DNA from: Laguncularia racemosa
Lineage: Eukaryota; Streptophyta; Magnoliopsida; Myrtales; Combretaceae
Assembly: GCA_037954665.1 (NCBI GenBank)
Contig: JBBMOL010000066.1
Span: forward strand, 1,426,001 to 1,490,000
Direction: 5' to 3'
Length of the DNA stretch: 64,000 bases
Positions 59,801 to 64,000 of this stretch are shown here, one piece after another. The first letter of the stretch is position 1, and every line of letters begins with the position of its first letter. A program made the position numbers and the translations under genes. The notes below the pieces were generated by a model, which saw only the letters and a program-made list of their open reading frames with translations, was not told where the DNA came from and searched no databases.

Positions 59801-61415
59801 TATTAAGTTCTCTAGTTTAGTTTTGATGATAACAAAAGGGGTTTAAGATATTTAATATGTTTATTCTTGAGTACAAGAGTTTCGGTTTATATAAAAGTTG
59901 TTTAATAGATTTTTGAGATAGACAGAAGGTGTTTCAAAAGTTTAATTAAAGAGTTTTCAATAAAAATAAAGTAACAGAAGGTAGTTCAGAACTTCTAGAT
60001 ACTTTATAAAAAGTCCTTAATCTTGTTAATAGTTGGATAGAAGTTATTTCAAAACTTTCGCTATAATAAGACATTACAGGATTTTGTTTTAGAAGTTTTA
60101 ATAGAACCTTTAGAACAACATGAGCAATATGTGGTTCTAGTTAGAAGCTATTTTAAAACCTTCAGCGGAAGAAGTATATGCTTAGCAGAAGCATGATCAG
60201 AACCTTTATATCTAAATACGGATTTTTTTTAGAATAAAAGAAAATGATTAAATTACATGTTTTTATAATTTTTTTCAAGGCCTAGCTCCACTTGTCAAGT
60301 ATATTTGAGTAATATACTTGATGTGTTTCACTAAAGTGGGATTTATCATTTTGGGGATTTCATCACTTCAAGTTTTTATCAAAAATTTTATTCAAAAATT
60401 ATTTGTTTTCCACTTTAATTTTGAGTGTTTGTTTGTTTGTATGTTGCAAAGACATTTTCCCAAAATTCTTCATAATTTATTCTTAAATATATATTTAAGG
60501 ACGATAAGGTCAAGTTGTTACAAAGATAATGATATATCTACAATAAAGATATGGTTATTATGAGAAGATAAGGCTCTACAACATGAGGGATATCATGAAA
60601 TCTCTATAAGTTTATCTAAAAAAATCTCAACAAATTTATCTTTCTAGCTTATCCAATTTTTCAGATATTCAACTATAAGAAACTATCTCTGCAATAAGAA
60701 GATATACATCATAGGACAGATTTCTATTAAATATTATCCAGATTTTAAATTCAAATATCTAAGAGGAAATCTCGATCATTTCTATCAAAAGGGTTATTCG
60801 AAATTTAAATTATTGTTGCGTTTTTTTTTTTTCTGCTAGTTGAACATTGTTCTTCCTCTATAAAAGAGAGAAGCTTCAGAAGTTAATAATGATCAATCAA
60901 GAAAACGAGCAAAAAATCCTAATCTTGCTATCTTTCAAAAGGTGCACAAAAGAGTTTTCATTTAATTGTTATTGAACCTAATTGTAGATGATACTTTATT
61001 TCTCTTCTTTTTTTATTTGATTGTTCTTGTGAGTGATTAAGAGTTGTTTATCACTGTAGTTGAGTGATTAGCTTAGTGTGAAAGCTAGGAAGACTCAACA
61101 GTGAGACTTTGCCAAAGTGTTGGTATGTTTGTACTCTCAATTTGATTTTTTGGTATAGTGAAACTCAACTGGTAAAGATAATCGGGTCCCTAACATGGAG
61201 CTGGAAGAGAGGACATACGCGTAAGGCGGAACCTCTATACATCACTGAGCCTGATTTTCTCTGTCTCTCTTTATTTAATTGCATGCTTATTATTTATTTG
61301 TTGCTCACACCATTAGAATTTCCATTCAAGAGTGTTTTTATAAAGTTGCAAAAAATTGAAAATTTCAATAATTAATCAATTCACCCCCCTCTTGATTAAT
61401 TTAATGGGACCAACA
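59801..61415 (+). repeat. 3' LTR of the Sirevirus-like element
   Basis: 1615 bp, starting TATTAAGTTC (TG decayed to TA) and ending GGGACCAACA. Partner of 42139-43716 and relative of the solo LTR at 22373-23757. Confidence 0.85.
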
Positions 61416-64000
61416 CTATTAAGTAAAAACAAATTAGGTCAAGAATCACATGAATTAAATATCAATTAAGCTGTTGGTTGGAGAATGTATTAGACATTAA
61501 TAGCTTAGTAGTAGACTATTACAAGAAACTTTTCAAGTAAGAGGAAGTTTAACAATTTTAGAAGCTAACCTAGTTACACCCATCCATAACAGTTGAATAT
61601 AATAAAAAAATTGACTTATATTCCTTCTCAAGAGAAAATATAGGATATCCTTCAAACAATGGATGACAATTCAGTTGCTAGTCCAAATGGACTTAGAAGT
61701 CTCTTCTATAAATTTACTTGGAGCATAATAAAAGAGGACATTATGGAAGCTATTAGTTGCTTTTTTCAAGGACACGCACTCCTTAGATACTTCACATCCA
61801 TGACAATATTCTTGATACCAAAGAAGGATAACCCTTGTAAATGGAAAGATTTCAAACCAATAAGCTTGTGCAATATTTTCACCAAAATTATATCAAAGCT
61901 TCTCGTGGAAAGGGTAAACCCATTTCTTTTTTACTAGCCAGTTAGAAACCAAATGAGCTTTATTAAAGGAAGAAGCATCATGGAGAATATTCTAATCACT
62001 CAAGATCTGTTGCATTTTTTAAAGAGAAAAACATGAGGAGGCAACTTGGTGATAAAGCTAGACATGGAGAAAGCCTATGAGAGAGTGCATTGGTCTTTCA
62101 TAATGAATATGTTAAGCCATTTCAGCTTTTGTTCCACATTTAGATTTATGATATCCATATTGTTTTTCAATTGTTGGTTTTCTTTAAATATAAACAGTTA
62201 TCCTAATTGTTTCTTTAAATCATCTAGGGGCTTACATCCAAGAGATCCACTCTCTCCTATTCTTTTTGTCTTATGCTTAGATTTCTTTCAAGAGGCCTTA
62301 AAGAATTAGTTAATAAGAATCTAAGCCGGCAACTAAAGTGTATTTCACATTTGGGATTGCATATGACTACATCATTTTCATTAATGGTTGTTCCAAATGA
62401 ATAAAGAAGCTTCGATTCTTCTTAAGTCGTTATGAAGGCATTTTAGGACAAAAGATCAACAAGAAGAAAAGTGCATTCTACATGAAACGAGATGAGACTT
62501 CTCCCATTGCAATGAGAGTAAGGAGATTGCTTAGCTTTTCAAGAAGTGACTTCCTTATGCAATCAATATCTGGGATGCCCATTAGTGGTTGACAAGGCTA
62601 TAAACAATTAAAAAAAAAATAGAGTTGGTCAAATCATTGGTTATGGGAGGGAAGGCAATTAGCTTTGCTAAAACGTGTACTATGATTAATTCCACTATTT
62701 GTACTATAAACCCAAAAACCATCAAAACTGGTCATAAAAGAATTGGAGAAAAGTTTTGCAAGTTTTTTTAGGAATAGCTCAAATAACCATAAATCAATAT
62801 GCTAGATTAAGTGGAAGAAAGTTTGTACATCGTTAGAAGAGGGGGGATTAGGTATTAGAAAACTTGAAGATATTGTCATGTTGTAGGATATGAAACTTTG
62901 GTGGCTATTGAGATTAGGTAACTCCCTTTTTGCTAAATACTTCCTCTCTAAATACGTAAGCAATTTACACCCATGTCTAGTGAAAGAGAGGAGCTTTAAT
63001 TTGCTAGTATGGAAGAGAATAATTAGAGTTAGATCTTTAGACAAGAAACATATCTTCTTTAGAATAAGAAATGGCAACAGCAACCATTGGTTAACAATTG
63101 GTTGGAAGACTTAAACCTCTAATATTTGATGTCATCAAATGATTTATGCATGGAGAAGGTGTTGTATCATAAAATAGAAGACAAGAAAGTGGATCTATTA
63201 AACCAACATTTGGGCTCACAATTAGTAACCGAAATCTCCAAAATTCTATTGATCTAATAGCTTCAAATTGTATACTATGGAAACTTTCAAATGATGGTAA
63301 TTTCTCAAACGAACTCACTTGGACGCATGTTAGAGCCACATAGAATTTGGCTTAGAGCACTCCTCACTTCTGGAGTAGTAGAATCTCGACTAAGATCTCA
63401 ATCTTCCTATGGAAACTAAATGCTAAAGCAATTCCTACAGATGATGCTCTCAAAAGAAGAGAAATCCTTTTGGCATCGAGATGTTGGTTATGTCATGAAA
63501 AGACAGATTCAATTGAACATTGTTTTCTTTTCTTTTCTTTTTTTTTAATGCATTGGCCTTGGGATTTTTGGGCTTATCTTTCAAGATTTTACAATCTACC
63601 TCCTTGGAGAAAATTCAACAATCTAAATCAATTCATGTTGTAGTGGGCGATGAAGTTCAAATGGAGAGACGACTTGCTTTCTACAGTTTTAGCTAATATT
63701 TTTTGAAACTTCTAGAAAATAAATACAAAGGGGAATGTAATATTAGTTAGGTAATTGGTAAAGTCAATGTAGATTTGCTATTAGCTTTTAACACATAGTC
63801 TTTACCAATAGATCAATGCAAATTCATTCCCACATGTTTCCAACAACTCGTAAAGTTCTTCAACAAAGGTAAACAATTGATTGTGACCACCTGAATTAAA
63901 CCATTGATAGGATCATTGAAGCTAAACACAGGCACGCCATTCTAAAATGAAGTTGTAGTAGGTGGTGGATTGGTTTGTGACCAAAAAAAAAAAAGGCATC
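61416..64000 (+). mobile_element. LINE (L1-type), 3' segment: RT, zf-RVT, RNase H start
   Basis: Continuation of the LINE cut at 42138. VDYYKKLF near 61510-61535 is followed by RT blocks: SPNGLRSLFYKFTWSIIKED (61677 on), LIPKKDNPCKWKDFKPISLC (about 61811-61875), IKLDMEKAYERVHWSF (62049-62098) and RDPLSPILFVLCLDF (62240-62290). The FADD box is unrecognisable (about 62365). A zinc-binding zf-RVT-like segment lies near 63370-63530 (IPTDDALKRREILLASRCWL...EHCFLF). An RNase H-like GSLKLN...VVGGGLVCD start is at 63910-63980. The sequence runs off the window still coding, so the 3' end and poly(A) tail are not seen. All parts carry stops or shifts. Confidence 0.82.

Larger units (their letters stand above)
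42139..61415 (+). mobile_element. Sirevirus-like Ty1/copia LTR retrotransposon, interrupted by an Athila-like element
   Basis: LTRs 42139-43716 and 59801-61415 are flanked by TTATT (42134-42138) and CTATT (61416-61420), a 5-bp duplication with one mismatch. Internal order: tRNA-Met primer site, gag with zinc knuckle and long coiled coil, protease, integrase, RT, RNase H, then an additional ORF, then several polypurine runs. The long gag coiled coil, the downstream ORF and the multiple polypurine tracts fit the Sirevirus lineage. Without the nested Athila element it would be about 10.3 kb. All ORFs contain stops, and the RT box is changed to YVND, so this copy is not autonomous. Confidence 0.87.

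Noticed and set aside
63984..63995. Poly(A) tail marking the LINE 3' end
   Set aside because: The RNase H-like reading (GSLKLN...GGGLVCD) runs up to and into the A-run, so this is more likely an internal A tract. The LINE continues past the window.

Overview
This window looks like nuclear DNA of a eudicot plant. It is AT-rich, its genes have introns with GT-AG junctions, and most of it is retrotransposon sequence of plant-specific lineages. I find only two host genes. A partial plastid-type glycosyltransferase family 3 (anthranilate phosphoribosyltransferase-like) gene lies at the left edge on the minus strand (positions 1-3748, two exons visible, running off the edge). A complete eight-exon gene on the plus strand at 24849-27576 matches the meiotic PHS1 (POOR HOMOLOGOUS SYNAPSIS 1) family. 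Its inferred exons sum to 1047 nt, an open frame of 348 codons plus stop.

Layout from left to right. 1-3748: GT3 gene, whose 3.2 kb intron carries a dead LINE. 3749-6416: AT-rich spacer with a dead Ty1/copia gag piece. 6417-16956: old minus-strand Ty3/gypsy chromovirus (Tekay-like) with about 1.8 kb LTRs; its reverse transcriptase is split by a 2.1 kb solo LTR (10503-12632) with a perfect CTATC target duplication. 16957-20497: unassigned AT-rich DNA. 20506-22211: non-autonomous DNA transposon with terminal inverted repeats of about 180 bp. 22373-23757: solo LTR of the Sirevirus-like copia family. 24849-27576: PHS1. 28530-37721: complete Tat-like LTR element with ATATA target duplication, tRNA-Arg-type primer site, one decayed gag-side ORF, no recognisable pol, and an 80-bp tandem array before the 3' LTR. 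38400-39335: dead minus-strand copia remnant. 39740 to the right edge: a LINE (ORF1, endonuclease, reverse transcriptase, RNase H) opened at 42139-61415 by a Sirevirus-like copia element. That element is itself opened at 45439-54402 by an Athila-like gypsy element.

The right third is therefore a three-level nest whose insertion order can be read directly: LINE first, then copia, then Athila. By eye the LTR pairs agree with this order: Athila LTRs are nearly identical, while the copia and Tat-like LTRs differ at roughly one base in ten. All element ORFs carry stops, frameshifts or catalytic substitutions, so none looks autonomous here.

The observations most worth a second look are: (1) a tRNA-like A-box/B-box module conserved in all three LTR copies of the Tat-like family, upstream of a TATA box; (2) a tandem duplication inside PHS1 exon 5 that also copied a splice-acceptor-like sequence, predicting an in-frame alternative acceptor; (3) an extra ORF downstream of pol in the Sirevirus-like element, broken only by stops compatible with C-to-T change; (4) tandem arrays in the Tat-like 3' region and in the Athila LTR, the latter differing in copy number between the two LTRs of one element. 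Family names come from motif recognition by eye; no database search was run.
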